A stretch of DNA of 64,000 nucleotides, taken from NCBI GenBank assembly GCA_964632485.1, contig CAZWDO010000008.1, forward strand, positions 16,362-80,361. Direction: 5' to 3'. Under the pieces are notes generated by a model, which saw only the letters and a list, made by a program, of their open reading frames with translations, was not told where the DNA came from and made no database searches. Both the position numbers and the translations under genes were made by a program. Shown one piece after another: positions 54,293 to 63,021 of the stretch; the first letter of the stretch is position 1, and each line of letters starts with the position of its first letter. This DNA comes from CAZWDO01 sp964632485 [NCBI: uncultured bacterium] (GTDB taxonomy: Bacteria > JAGOEH01).

Positions 54293-57200
54293 TTAGAACA
54301 ATCCTAATTGGAATGGCTTTTCATGATCTGGATAATTACGCTTGAATTGGGCGAAAGGCAGCACACGGGAAAGAAAGAGTGATGGATTCGGTGCATGATA
54401 GGATAAATAGAGTTCATTTTTGGCGCGTGTCATCGCCACATAAAAAAGTCGTTCTTCTTCTTCAGTTCCCTTTTGCATATACTCCGGCGCTGGCAAATAT
54501 CCTTCCTGAAGCGCGGGCAGGATAACGACCGGGAATTCCAAGCCTTTAGCGCTATGGATTGTCATCAGATGGACGTTTTGGGAATTGGGGTGGAGCGGCT
54601 GGCCGTTAAGAATCTGTTCCAACGTAGCGGGCCAGTTTTGGCTTTCGAGCAGGATATCGCCGAGGGTATGGACTTCCTCCAGGTCTTCCATTTGCAGATG
54701 ATGCTGGATAGACGTCAATAACTGCCGGCTAAATCCCGTTTGAATCTGCTTGACAAATTTATTAAATAGGACCGGCTCAATTTCCGGCGCCATTGAACGA
54801 TAAAACCCGGATTCAGGATGATTCAAACTGCGCAGAAGCTTTAAGAAAGTGATTGCCGAAGCGTCCCATTCATCCTGATGGACCGTTATTGGAATTCCTT
54901 GTTCCGTAAAGTAGCGGCAATAATCCCGCAGAACTCGGTGAGCGCGAAATAGAAAGGCTATATCTGACGGCGCATAGGAGCCAGCGCCCGAGCTCCCGAT
55001 GTTCATATCTTTGCCTCCTAATAGTTCGATGGTTTTTAACCGCCAGAACGATTTCTCGTAAGCTGAGGAAGGGTGCTCGATGATTTGAAATATTCCAAAG
55101 CGTGGTTTTTCACCGTATTCCATCTGGATGGGCAGGGGGTGGGTTCGGATTGCATACGGCGCGGCTTTAAGTAATTGAACGGGCAATCGGTACGATTGGC
55201 GCAATTGAACTGTCTCTATGCCGGTGAAATGGGATTCGATGTGAAGGAGTTCCTGTGGACTTGCTCCACGAAATTCATAAATTGATTGGTAATAATCCCC
55301 AATCAGGAAAAATGTTTCGGCCTGCTGTCCGAAGTGTTTGAGCCATTCGTACTGAATGGGATTGCAATCTTGCAATTCATCAACCAGGATATGACGTGGA
55401 AATGGACGTTCAGCAGTCGGCTGCCATTGCAGTGTACGCAGTAAAAGTTCATTATAATCCACTAATTGTTGATGCTCCAGATAGCGCCGGTATTTTTGAT
55501 AATAGAGAAATTCGTCTTCAGTAAGCAGCATATTAGCCGGTTTTGGAAATCCATTGACCGCTTCATCAAATCGCTTCAGTAAATGAGTTGGTTTCAGAGA
55601 TGAATTATTCATTTGAATCAATTGATTGATAATCAATTGGCGATCTTTTTCGTTAATAATTTGCAGCGGTTGGGTGTGGGAAAGGTTTATAAGGTCCCAG
55701 GCAATCGAGTGAAAAGTTCCGACCCAGGGTGGACGTTTGAACAGTTTAAGCCGATTGAGGATTTCCTGTGCGGCTTTTTGTGTAAAAGTAACCACCAGAA
55801 TTTCAGACCAATCAGCGCTTAAGTGGAGTTCTTTGATGCGGTCAATTAAAACGGTGGTCTTCCCGGTTCCCGGTCCAGCTTGGACGAAGATTCGGGCAGG
55901 AGGGGAGTGGACCAATTCAAGTTGTTGTGAATTCAGGTCACGGATTCCCTGGAGTGGCAGGGGATGTAGTTCTGGCATATCCATAGCGATTTGTTCGGAA
56001 ACAATATATTTTCGTTTCTTTTTTTCAAGGGTCTGAATGATACTATAGGCTTTGCCAATCGAATGGAATCCTGTTTTAAAGAGCGAAGAGCGTTCACTTT
56101 TATTGAAAACCTGGATTTGGCCATATTCCCCGTCGTAACCCGGGCGGATATCGATTTGTCCCAGACGCATCCGATGGAGGGCTTCCTTGAGCAGCGGATT
56201 GTCCATTTTTAATTCGTCTGGCGAAAGATTCAATAAAATATCGAGTTCTGGTCCGTTGAGGCGAATCAGGTTTCGGTAGGAATCCAGGACTTTGCGGGAC
56301 GTAACTCCCATATTCCAGCATTCGGCTAACAAATTGGTGAGTGAGATCAAGTGATGATACGGCCGTCCTCTGGAGCCTGGGATGTCGGGCGGTTTGTCGG
56401 CCAATTCAAGAACCCGATGCAGAACACCCGGAGTTAAGCGCTTTTGACAGACCGGACAGATGTTATTTAGACGGCAGGCTTCTTCCGGATCAAGAAATAG
56501 ATTGCATTTACGGTGTCCGTCGAAATGGTATTTCCCTTCTTGGGGAAAAAACTCAAGGGTCTGCTCAAGTTCAGCGGATGGAGATCGATTTTTCAGGGCT
56601 TGAAGGATCCCTTTATATGAGAAGTCCGTATTGAAGATGTTAGCTTCGCGCGCTAAATTGCCGGGACTGTGAGCGTCGGAATTGGATACAAGAAAGTAGT
56701 TTTCCAGTTCCTTGATTCGCCAGTTCATGGGCGGGTCGGAGCTGAGACCCGTTTCAACCGCATAGATGTGAGATGACAATTCGCCAAAACATTCCTGGAT
56801 GCTGTTGAAACCGGAAAAAGAACCGTAAAGCGAAAAATGGGGTGTCCAGATATGGGCCGGAATAAAAATAATTGAGTCGTCGATCTCCAGAGCCGAATGG
56901 AGCAGATCATAGCTGTCGCAGCCCAGAATCGGGCGTCCGTCGCTGCGAATATTGCCGCGTTGGTCCCAATATCGGCTGTAACGCTGCGCGCTTGCCAGTG
57001 TTGGAAATAGCAACAGATGGTGCAGTTTACGCACCTTCCCGTTTTTTTTATAGATAGTGGATATTTCGGTGGACAAGATGAAATGTATAGGATTACGGGT
57101 ACAACTGGGAGGCAACTCGCTTGCCCACTCTTTGCGGTATTCCTCTTTAAGTTGGTAGAAACCCGAGGTATTGTTTTCAACCAGGTAGGTTTGGAGTTCT

Positions 57201-57352
57201 TCGAGATAACCGGGATGGATACAATCGCCGGTACCGACCAAATGCAGTCCCTTCCGGGCTGCCGAACGCGCATAATCGACTACATTCGCCTGCCGGCTGG
57301 TGGCAATTGAAAAATGGGAATGAACATGTAAATCAGCAATAAAGCGGGGCAC
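54293..57352 (-). CDS. Endonuclease Q-like nuclease fused to UvrD/PcrA-type helicase
   Basis: The N-terminal ~430 residues follow the EndoQ pattern: PHP metal motif DLHVHSHFS (8-16), GTGD, STEIS, FIPAHIWTPHFSLYG, VETGLSSDPPMN, SNSDAHS, and a zinc module with four cysteines at about 281, 292, 298 and 301. EndoQ (Pyrococcus, Bacillus) nicks 5' of deaminated bases such as uracil and hypoxanthine and at abasic sites. The rest (~450-1019) is a complete superfamily 1A helicase: Walker A AGPGTGKTT (~487), VTFTQKAAQ, DELQDCNPIQ, GDYYQSIYEFRGA, RQSYRLP, TIHSAKGLEFPVV and VAMTRAK. So damage nicking and strand unwinding are joined. The GTG start shares one base with the stop of cobO. Last gene of the ori-proximal run. 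Confidence 0.88.
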   Translation of the reverse strand: MPRFIADLHVHSHFSIATSRQANVVDYARSAARKGLHLVGTGDCIHPGYLEELQTYLVENNTSGFYQLKEEYRKEWASELPPSCTRNPIHFILSTEISTIYKKNGKVRKLHHLLLFPTLASAQRYSRYWDQRGNIRSDGRPILGCDSYDLLHSALEIDDSIIFIPAHIWTPHFSLYGSFSGFNSIQECFGELSSHIYAVETGLSSDPPMNWRIKELENYFLVSNSDAHSPGNLAREANIFNTDFSYKGILQALKNRSPSAELEQTLEFFPQEGKYHFDGHRKCNLFLDPEEACRLNNICPVCQKRLTPGVLHRVLELADKPPDIPGSRGRPYHHLISLTNLLAECWNMGVTSRKVLDSYRNLIRLNGPELDILLNLSPDELKMDNPLLKEALHRMRLGQIDIRPGYDGEYGQIQVFNKSERSSLFKTGFHSIGKAYSIIQTLEKKKRKYIVSEQIAMDMPELHPLPLQGIRDLNSQQLELVHSPPARIFVQAGPGTGKTTVLIDRIKELHLSADWSEILVVTFTQKAAQEILNRLKLFKRPPWVGTFHSIAWDLINLSHTQPLQIINEKDRQLIINQLIQMNNSSLKPTHLLKRFDEAVNGFPKPANMLLTEDEFLYYQKYRRYLEHQQLVDYNELLLRTLQWQPTAERPFPRHILVDELQDCNPIQYEWLKHFGQQAETFFLIGDYYQSIYEFRGASPQELLHIESHFTGIETVQLRQSYRLPVQLLKAAPYAIRTHPLPIQMEYGEKPRFGIFQIIEHPSSAYEKSFWRLKTIELLGGKDMNIGSSGAGSYAPSDIAFLFRAHRVLRDYCRYFTEQGIPITVHQDEWDASAITFLKLLRSLNHPESGFYRSMAPEIEPVLFNKFVKQIQTGFSRQLLTSIQHHLQMEDLEEVHTLGDILLESQNWPATLEQILNGQPLHPNSQNVHLMTIHSAKGLEFPVVILPALQEGYLPAPEYMQKGTEEEERLFYVAMTRAKNELYLSYHAPNPSLFLSRVLPFAQFKRNYPDHEKPFQLGLF

Positions 57353-57870
57353 TAAAACTCAATTCCCTTTCTGGCTTCGACTCCTTGTTGGTAATAATGG
57401 CGGATTTCTTTCATTTCAGTTACCAGATCGGCTAACGATAAAAGTTCTTCGGGCATTTTACGCCCGGTAATTACAATTTCCAATCCCATGGGTTTATTTT
57501 TTAGAAAAACAATGATTTCTTCCAGATTCAGTAATTGATAGTATAGGGCGATATTTAATTCGTCAAGGATTAAAAGATCGGGAGCGTTATTATGAATGAG
57601 CTTGGTGACTTCGTCCCAACCTGCCCGGGCGGCTTGAAAATCTTCAGGTTGAGGTTGTTGATGAATGAAGCAAGTCCGGCCATATTGGCGTAATGTGATC
57701 TCCTCGTTAAAACGGGAAATGGAATTCAGTTCTGAGTATTTTTGACCTTTGACGAATTGGGCGATGAAGACCGATAGCCCTGCTCCGGCTGCGCGCAGGG
57801 CCAGTCCCAGCGCCGCAGTTGTTTTGCCTTTACCGTCGCCGGTATAAATCTGGATGTAGCCGTGTTCCAT
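57352..57870 (-). CDS. cobO: cob(I)alamin/cobyrinic acid a,c-diamide adenosyltransferase
   Basis: It transfers the adenosyl group of ATP to cobalt in corrinoids. The 172-residue protein has the P-loop GDGKGKTTAALGLALRAAG (11-29), FVKGQKYSELNS, and LLILDELNIALYY, all typical of the CobO/BtuR (CobA) family. No other cobalamin gene lies in the window, so it may serve corrinoid salvage. ATG start behind AGGAG. It starts 39 bp behind the thyX-like gene and its stop TAG overlaps the GTG of the EndoQ-helicase gene by one base. Confidence 0.93.
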   Translation of the reverse strand: MEHGYIQIYTGDGKGKTTAALGLALRAAGAGLSVFIAQFVKGQKYSELNSISRFNEEITLRQYGRTCFIHQQPQPEDFQAARAGWDEVTKLIHNNAPDLLILDELNIALYYQLLNLEEIIVFLKNKPMGLEIVITGRKMPEELLSLADLVTEMKEIRHYYQQGVEARKGIEF

Positions 57871-57909
57871 TGCTCTCCTATCCCTGCCGTCTCATTTTGT
57901 AGCTGATGC

Positions 57910-59370
57910 TTAGATTTTATACTGGGGGTCTTTTTGAAAAAGCAGGCGGTATGTCTGGTTAAACTCGCTTTTTCCGCATAGTAGCATCGTTGCGAACGGC
58001 CAGATAGATTGTGCGGCTTGGGCCAGTTCGTTCGATAAGTGGCGGATATCCCATTGAGCATGAGAATCTGATCGTAGCCTGACGAAATGATATAATTCCC
58101 GCAGATTCATTTTCATAATGAAGGCGCGACGATGCCCATTGGTTAGCATATAGTCGGCGGCCCTGCCGTAGCGCTTTTTAATTCCCTGATAGAGATCTGA
58201 AACCTGATTTTGAAGTTTGAAATAATCTTCACTTAATCCGGTTTCATGGAATAAGGGAGGAATTGTGATGCCCAAATCCGGGTGATAATCATCGCAAAGG
58301 AGGGTTGCCATGCGATGACGCTTTAGCTGCGCATAATTAGCGGCGCTAATAACGCCTTGAAAGGTTAATCCTGCTAATTCAAATATGCGCGGCAAATGAT
58401 CAAAAAATTCCATCTTATCAAAAAATTGGCGATAAATCGCCTTTTTTTGGTCCATCGGGTAGGTAGCAACAATTATTAAGGCTTCCTGAAATGATATTCC
58501 CCGCTTATTTGCCAGGGATGCGGCTAAAATTTTATCATCACCCGCGGCGGTAAATTCGATCACTTCCAGTTCATAGGGGGGATTGCCGGAGTTTTTTTTG
58601 CAATTTGTGGGGGAGTCGGAAAATTGGAATGTGTGGCTATCAAACTCAGAAGGATTATGAAACAATATCAGAGAGGGAGCAATGGGTTGGATCAACTGGT
58701 AAATCCGACGCCCTATTTCCTGCACTTCATCCAAGGGATGTATGGCAAAGCGGCGCATTAAATGCTCGATATTGCGGGCGTTGATTGTAACTCCTACCTG
58801 TCCGGTCATTGCCATTGGCAGGATGTAACGGGCATCTTCTTTCGCCCAACCCTCCAATGTTCGTTTGCCGCCACTTTGATTGAGAGTTAAAGCTGAATTT
58901 TGAAAATGATACTCTTTTAAACGGGATAAAGCGAGTTGGTAAAATTTAAATTGGCTTTCAAAGAGTTCAGATATGCGTTGCCGGTCTGTGGGATTTTCGA
59001 TTGTTTTCGGTAGATGGTAATCACCGTTCAAAGTGACATAACGTTGAGATTTTTCGGTATAGGAAACCAGACGGAATTGCTCTAAGGCTTCCAACGCCAG
59101 ACGTGAGATATCCAGTATATCGAGGTTGAAGACGGCATGCTCGGCTATGGAGTGATGTCCCATTTCAAAAATGATAGTCTGATTTGAATGACGGGTTCGG
59201 CTAACATCGTCGCGGGCTTCCCGCCGCAAGGCGGGGATTCTTTTTTCACTGCGGCTGATTCGCGCATAAGCGGCGCTGATTGTCTCGGGAGTCAGTTCGG
59301 GATTCCCTGCCAAATTGCTTTCCTGCAGTAAGTCATAATCGATATTCATTCCGGCAAGTCGGATTTCCAT
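57910..59370 (-). CDS. tandem-domain ThyX-like protein (flavin-dependent thymidylate synthase family)
   Basis: ThyX makes dTMP from dUMP with flavin and folate. At 486 residues this protein is about twice the usual ThyX length (220-260). The first half has MGHHSIAEHA (70-79), EQFRLVSYTEKSQRY (97-111), which keeps the Ser/Glu/Ser/Arg end of the ThyX motif but lacks RHR, and RYILPMAMTGQVGVTINARN. The second half has LKRHRMATL (349-357), so RHR is found here, and NLRELYHFVRLRSDSHAQWDIR (423-444), the standard ThyX C-terminal segment. Each half thus keeps different motif parts, suggesting duplication with division of active-site residues. True enzymatic activity is unproven. AGGAG precedes the ATG. 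Confidence 0.8.
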   Translation of the reverse strand: MEIRLAGMNIDYDLLQESNLAGNPELTPETISAAYARISRSEKRIPALRREARDDVSRTRHSNQTIIFEMGHHSIAEHAVFNLDILDISRLALEALEQFRLVSYTEKSQRYVTLNGDYHLPKTIENPTDRQRISELFESQFKFYQLALSRLKEYHFQNSALTLNQSGGKRTLEGWAKEDARYILPMAMTGQVGVTINARNIEHLMRRFAIHPLDEVQEIGRRIYQLIQPIAPSLILFHNPSEFDSHTFQFSDSPTNCKKNSGNPPYELEVIEFTAAGDDKILAASLANKRGISFQEALIIVATYPMDQKKAIYRQFFDKMEFFDHLPRIFELAGLTFQGVISAANYAQLKRHRMATLLCDDYHPDLGITIPPLFHETGLSEDYFKLQNQVSDLYQGIKKRYGRAADYMLTNGHRRAFIMKMNLRELYHFVRLRSDSHAQWDIRHLSNELAQAAQSIWPFATMLLCGKSEFNQTYRLLFQKDPQYKI

Positions 59371-59379
59371 ATCTGGCTC

Positions 59380-60072
59380 CTAAATTTGTATGTCGGTAAA
59401 AATTTCCAGTTTTTCTGTATCCAGTTTGGGATACTTTCGATTTTTTTTCGGATGGTTCATCAGTTCCAGAAATTCCTTCAAAACATCTCGTTTGTCGCTT
59501 CCGGTAACAAATAAAAACAGCCGTTTGGAACGGTTGATAATATCCGCACTAAGCCCAAGTCTGAGAGAATTGGGTTTAAATGGATTTTCCACAAACTCTG
59601 CTTGATTGACCGACCGGTTTAGCAATAATTTGCTTTTGGGATAAAAAGGGGCGATGTAGCCGTTGATATTAAGTCCCAGAAGGGCAACATCGAACTGTAT
59701 ATTATTTTTGAAAAAAGTATTTAATCCCTGAATATAATCGTCTGCCGCTTTACTTTTAAGTTCACCCATGATACGATGGATATTGCTGTGAGGTAACATG
59801 ATGTGATCAAGCAGGTATTGTTGAATCAGGCGATAGTTGCTGTGTTGGCTGTCGGGGGAGACAATACGTTCGTTATGCCAGAAAATATGCACCCAATTCC
59901 AATCAACCGATTGCATGGCCAGATGGGAGAGATAATAAGCCGGCGAGTTTCCCCCCGTGAAGGCGATGCTGAAGAAGTTTCGTTGTTCGATAGTTTTTTG
60001 AATATCTTCGGCAATTTGCGCTGCCATTTGACGGGCAGTATGCAGGGCGTCGTTGAATGTGCGAATAATCAT
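59380..60072 (-). CDS. pgl: 6-phosphogluconolactonase-like protein (NagB/Pgl fold) with altered active-site motifs
   Basis: I use the ATG at 60072, which overlaps the uppP stop as ATGA; in-frame starts further upstream lie within uppP. The 230 residues have the Pgl order: FTGGNSP (39-44) in place of LSGGSTP, FWHNERIVSPDSQHSNYRL (64-82) matching the D/N-E-R...SNY region, and LLGLNINGYIAPFYP (131-145) where the family has LGmGeDGHtaSLFP. The usual Asp of DER is Asn67 and the usual DGH is NGY (137-139), so the histidine thought to act in lactone hydrolysis is absent. It may be an altered or inactive relative. No zwf or gnd gene is nearby. Confidence 0.75.
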   Translation of the reverse strand: MIIRTFNDALHTARQMAAQIAEDIQKTIEQRNFFSIAFTGGNSPAYYLSHLAMQSVDWNWVHIFWHNERIVSPDSQHSNYRLIQQYLLDHIMLPHSNIHRIMGELKSKAADDYIQGLNTFFKNNIQFDVALLGLNINGYIAPFYPKSKLLLNRSVNQAEFVENPFKPNSLRLGLSADIINRSKRLFLFVTGSDKRDVLKEFLELMNHPKKNRKYPKLDTEKLEIFTDIQI

Positions 60073-60827
60073 AGAATCCATACCAGTAATGCGGTGAATG
60101 CCATAAAAATACAATAATAAGAAAAATAACGGAATCGTTTGCCGGCCAGCGTCCAATAGAGGAGTTTCAATGCAATGATGCCGCAGAAAAAGGTGACGAT
60201 GAATCCGGTTAACAGAAAAGAAACAGGATAAGGCGAGGGAATGGTAAAAAGTTGATGGGTTTTAAGCAGGGTAGCGCCTGCAAGCAGGGGAATGGCCAGC
60301 ATAAAGGAGTACTCGGCGGCGTCTTCCCGGGTCATGCCGGCTTGAACTCCGGCGGTAATAGTGGTTCCGGCGCGGGAAATGCCCGGCAAAAGAGCGATTA
60401 CCTGGGCCCAGCCAACGATCCATGCCTGGCGGATACCCGGCTTGACCGGCGCTTCTTTTTCCCGGTCGGTGAATTGAAGCTGAATTCCGTTTACTAACCA
60501 GGTGAGTGAAAGTATGGGCAAGAGAAATAAATGGCTTTCAACCCACTCGTCCAGCAACAGTCCAATGATCCCCGCGGGAAGAATACCGATAAAAATGCGG
60601 CTGAAATAGGCGTAGTCCCGGGATGCCAGGAGCGACCAAATTTTTTTCCGGAAAAAATAGAGTATAGAAAACAGGGTGCCGCCATGCAGCAGAACATCCA
60701 GTGTGAGTTGAGCTTCGGTAAGTCCGAATAAATGTTGGAAAAAGAGAAGATGGCCGGAACTGGAAATCGGCAGAAATTCCGTGATGCCCTGAATGACGGC
60801 CAATACGATAATCTTTATGAGGAGCAT
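60069..60827 (-). CDS. uppP: undecaprenyl-diphosphatase
   Basis: It recycles the undecaprenyl carrier of cell-wall and polysaccharide synthesis by removing one phosphate at the inner membrane. The 252 residues form about seven to eight helices. The family's two motifs are present: GITEFLPISSSGHL (14-27, catalytic Glu17 region) and LLPGISRAGTTITAGVQAGM, with alanine in place of the usual serine after SR. AEYSFMLAIP follows. The start overlaps the ispG end by 13 bp and the stop overlaps the pgl start by four, so translation is coupled through the run. The name BacA is a synonym. Confidence 0.95.
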   Translation of the reverse strand: MLLIKIIVLAVIQGITEFLPISSSGHLLFFQHLFGLTEAQLTLDVLLHGGTLFSILYFFRKKIWSLLASRDYAYFSRIFIGILPAGIIGLLLDEWVESHLFLLPILSLTWLVNGIQLQFTDREKEAPVKPGIRQAWIVGWAQVIALLPGISRAGTTITAGVQAGMTREDAAEYSFMLAIPLLAGATLLKTHQLFTIPSPYPVSFLLTGFIVTFFCGIIALKLLYWTLAGKRFRYFSYYCIFMAFTALLVWIL

Positions 60828-61906
60828 GTTTTTCCCCGGGTCTGTTTTTCAATGAGTTCAATTAAATAATCTACGAGTTTGTCTTCCGGTAGTTTAGCGA
60901 CAATTTTACCCTGTTGAAAGACCAGTCCTTCACCGTTGCCACCGGCAATACCGAAATCGGCATGGCGGGCTTCGCCGGGCCCATTAACCGCGCAACCCAT
61001 TACCGCCACCACCCAGGGATAGGTCATATTGCTTAAGCGCTGGCTGACTTTTTCCGCCAGTTCTGTCAGGTTAACTTCCGTGCGGCCACATGTAGGGCAG
61101 GCGATAATATCGGGTCGGAACCGACGGATTTTAAGGCTTTGAAGCAGGCTTTGAGCGACTTTAATCTCTTCAATGGGATCGCCGGTGAGTGAAATGCGGA
61201 GCGTATCCCCGATTCCGTTCAGTAACAGAGCCCCAAGTCCGGCCGCAGATTTTACAATAGCGTCAAGACCAACGCCCGCTTCTGTAATCCCGATGTGGAG
61301 CGGGTAATCGGTTAATTCTGAAAGCTGTTGACAGGCGATATACGTTTCGACAACTTGACTGGATTTGACGGCGATGACCAGTTGTTCAAAACCTTCATCA
61401 GTAAAGAAACGAATCCATTCGCAAGCGCTTTCAACGAGGGCCTGGGCGCAGGGAATCGGATATTTTTGCTGAATATGTTTGGCCAGAGATCCGCTGTTGA
61501 CCCCGATTCGGATGGCGGTCTGCTTCTTTTTGGCAGCGTGGATAATCGCTCGTAAAAAATCGGGATTGCCGATATTGCCGGGATTGATCCTGATTTTGTC
61601 AATACCGCGTTCAATCGCCATCAAAGCCAGTTGGTAGTCGAAATGGATATCAGCCACGAGAGGTATCCGGATCGCTTTTTTGATATGAGGAATCGCTTCG
61701 GCGGATTTTTCATCTGGAATGGCGATTCGGGCGATTTCACATCCGGCGTTTTCCAGCCGTTGAATCTGATCAATGGTCGCCGCCCAGTCGGAAGTGTGCG
61801 TATTAGTCATGGATTGAATGGCAATCGGATGAACTCCTCCAATTTTAACCGCGCCGATGCGGACTTCACGAGTGTTGCGGCGTTGGATTGCAGTTTCATG
61901 AAACAT
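60815..61906 (-). CDS. ispG: 4-hydroxy-3-methylbut-2-enyl diphosphate synthase of the MEP pathway
   Basis: IspG (GcpE) reduces the cyclic diphosphate MEcPP to HMBPP with a [4Fe-4S] cluster. The 363-residue two-domain form shows GGVHPIAIQSMTNT at the start, the TIM-barrel DIHFDYQLAL and RINPGNIG, and the cluster ligands Cys270, Cys273 (CPTCGR), Cys305 (MGCAVNGPGE) and Glu312. No plant/chlorobial-type insertion domain is seen. It supplies precursors for undecaprenyl phosphate, which UppP, encoded next, recycles. Its start overlaps the recF end by 11 bp. Confidence 0.96.
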   Translation of the reverse strand: MFHETAIQRRNTREVRIGAVKIGGVHPIAIQSMTNTHTSDWAATIDQIQRLENAGCEIARIAIPDEKSAEAIPHIKKAIRIPLVADIHFDYQLALMAIERGIDKIRINPGNIGNPDFLRAIIHAAKKKQTAIRIGVNSGSLAKHIQQKYPIPCAQALVESACEWIRFFTDEGFEQLVIAVKSSQVVETYIACQQLSELTDYPLHIGITEAGVGLDAIVKSAAGLGALLLNGIGDTLRISLTGDPIEEIKVAQSLLQSLKIRRFRPDIIACPTCGRTEVNLTELAEKVSQRLSNMTYPWVVAVMGCAVNGPGEARHADFGIAGGNGEGLVFQQGKIVAKLPEDKLVDYLIELIEKQTRGKTCSS

Positions 61907-63014
61907 GGCGTATCATTCCTTTTTCAATATAGAAACATCGATGATCTGAAGGTAAAAGGGCCAGCTCATCTTCGCGTGGAAGGGTGATGAAAACCTGGCT
62001 GAAATGGGGGAACAGGTGAACCAGAGACCGGGCCCGTTTGATGTCTAACTCTGAAAAAATATCGTCAAGCATTAAAATAGGTTTACGCGTAAAGTATTGA
62101 AAATAAAACTCGGCCAACGCGAGTTTCAAGGCAATGATCAATGATTTGTGCTGGCCCTGGGAGGCAAAGAATCGACTGCTTTGTTTGTTGATTGTGATTT
62201 CCATATCGTCCCGTTGGGGGCCAATCAGGACTTGCATCATTTCACGTTCTTTCTCCGCGCGCGCCTCCAAAAAACTATAAATCCCTTCAACGGTCGAGTC
62301 ATTTAAGTTGGGTTTGTAGCGGATAGCGACCGATTCCATACCCTCATCGATCCGTTGATAAAAAGACATAAAAAGGGGAGCTAACTGTTCGATGAGCTGG
62401 CTGCGTCTTTGCATCAGCAATGCAAAGCGCGGGCTGAGTTGTTGGTTGATAATCGACCCCAGAGTGGAGTCGCTTGAGGGGGTTTTCAATAATTGTTGCT
62501 TTTGTAATAATAACTGGCGTGTTTCTTGTAAAGCGATCAGGTATTCCGCATCAATCTGGGTCAGCGCCTGGTCTAAAAACCGACGTCGGTCAGCCGGATT
62601 CCCCTGAGTAATGACGCGATCCTCCAGGGAAAGAATGACGATATTGACCTGTCCTACCAATTGACTGAGTTTCTGAAGTTTTTGCTCGTTCAGTTTGATG
62701 GTTTTCCCTGTTTTACGGTCAAAACTTATGGTAAAATGCCGGGATTGGTGAATCCTGTGTCCTGAATTCAGTTGTGTTTCTTCCGTCATTTCACCCTGCA
62801 CCAAAAAATCTGCTTGCTGGAACATGACGAGTTGGCGGTCTGAGGCCTGTTTGAAGGAACGCCCCTGTTGAATATAGGCTAATGCCTCCATCAGATTCGT
62901 TTTACCCTGCCCGTTGGGGCCGATAAATATATTGCCAACTGGGTGAAAATTCAATTGGACTTCCTGCCAGTTGCGGAATCGATACAGATCGATTTTATCG
63001 ATGCGAAGTTCCAA
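61896..63014 (-). CDS. recF: DNA replication and repair ATPase RecF
   Basis: RecF binds gapped DNA and helps RecO and RecR load RecA. The 372 residues have the ABC-type Walker A GPNGQGKTNL (32-41), the signature region ASQGQHKSLIIALKLA and Walker B PILMLDDIFSELD, as expected. The start is a TTG with AAGGAA seven bases upstream, seven bases behind the dnaN stop. The dnaN-recF order is the conserved origin-region order of many bacteria. The 3' end overlaps ispG. Confidence 0.96.
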   Translation of the reverse strand: MELRIDKIDLYRFRNWQEVQLNFHPVGNIFIGPNGQGKTNLMEALAYIQQGRSFKQASDRQLVMFQQADFLVQGEMTEETQLNSGHRIHQSRHFTISFDRKTGKTIKLNEQKLQKLSQLVGQVNIVILSLEDRVITQGNPADRRRFLDQALTQIDAEYLIALQETRQLLLQKQQLLKTPSSDSTLGSIINQQLSPRFALLMQRRSQLIEQLAPLFMSFYQRIDEGMESVAIRYKPNLNDSTVEGIYSFLEARAEKEREMMQVLIGPQRDDMEITINKQSSRFFASQGQHKSLIIALKLALAEFYFQYFTRKPILMLDDIFSELDIKRARSLVHLFPHFSQVFITLPREDELALLPSDHRCFYIEKGMIRHVS

Positions 63015-63021
63015 AATTTCC

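Noticed and set aside
60073-60156. Longer N-terminus of the phosphogluconolactonase-like protein
   Set aside because: It would overlap uppP by more than 80 bases; the ATGA overlap at 60069-60072 is the normal coupled start.
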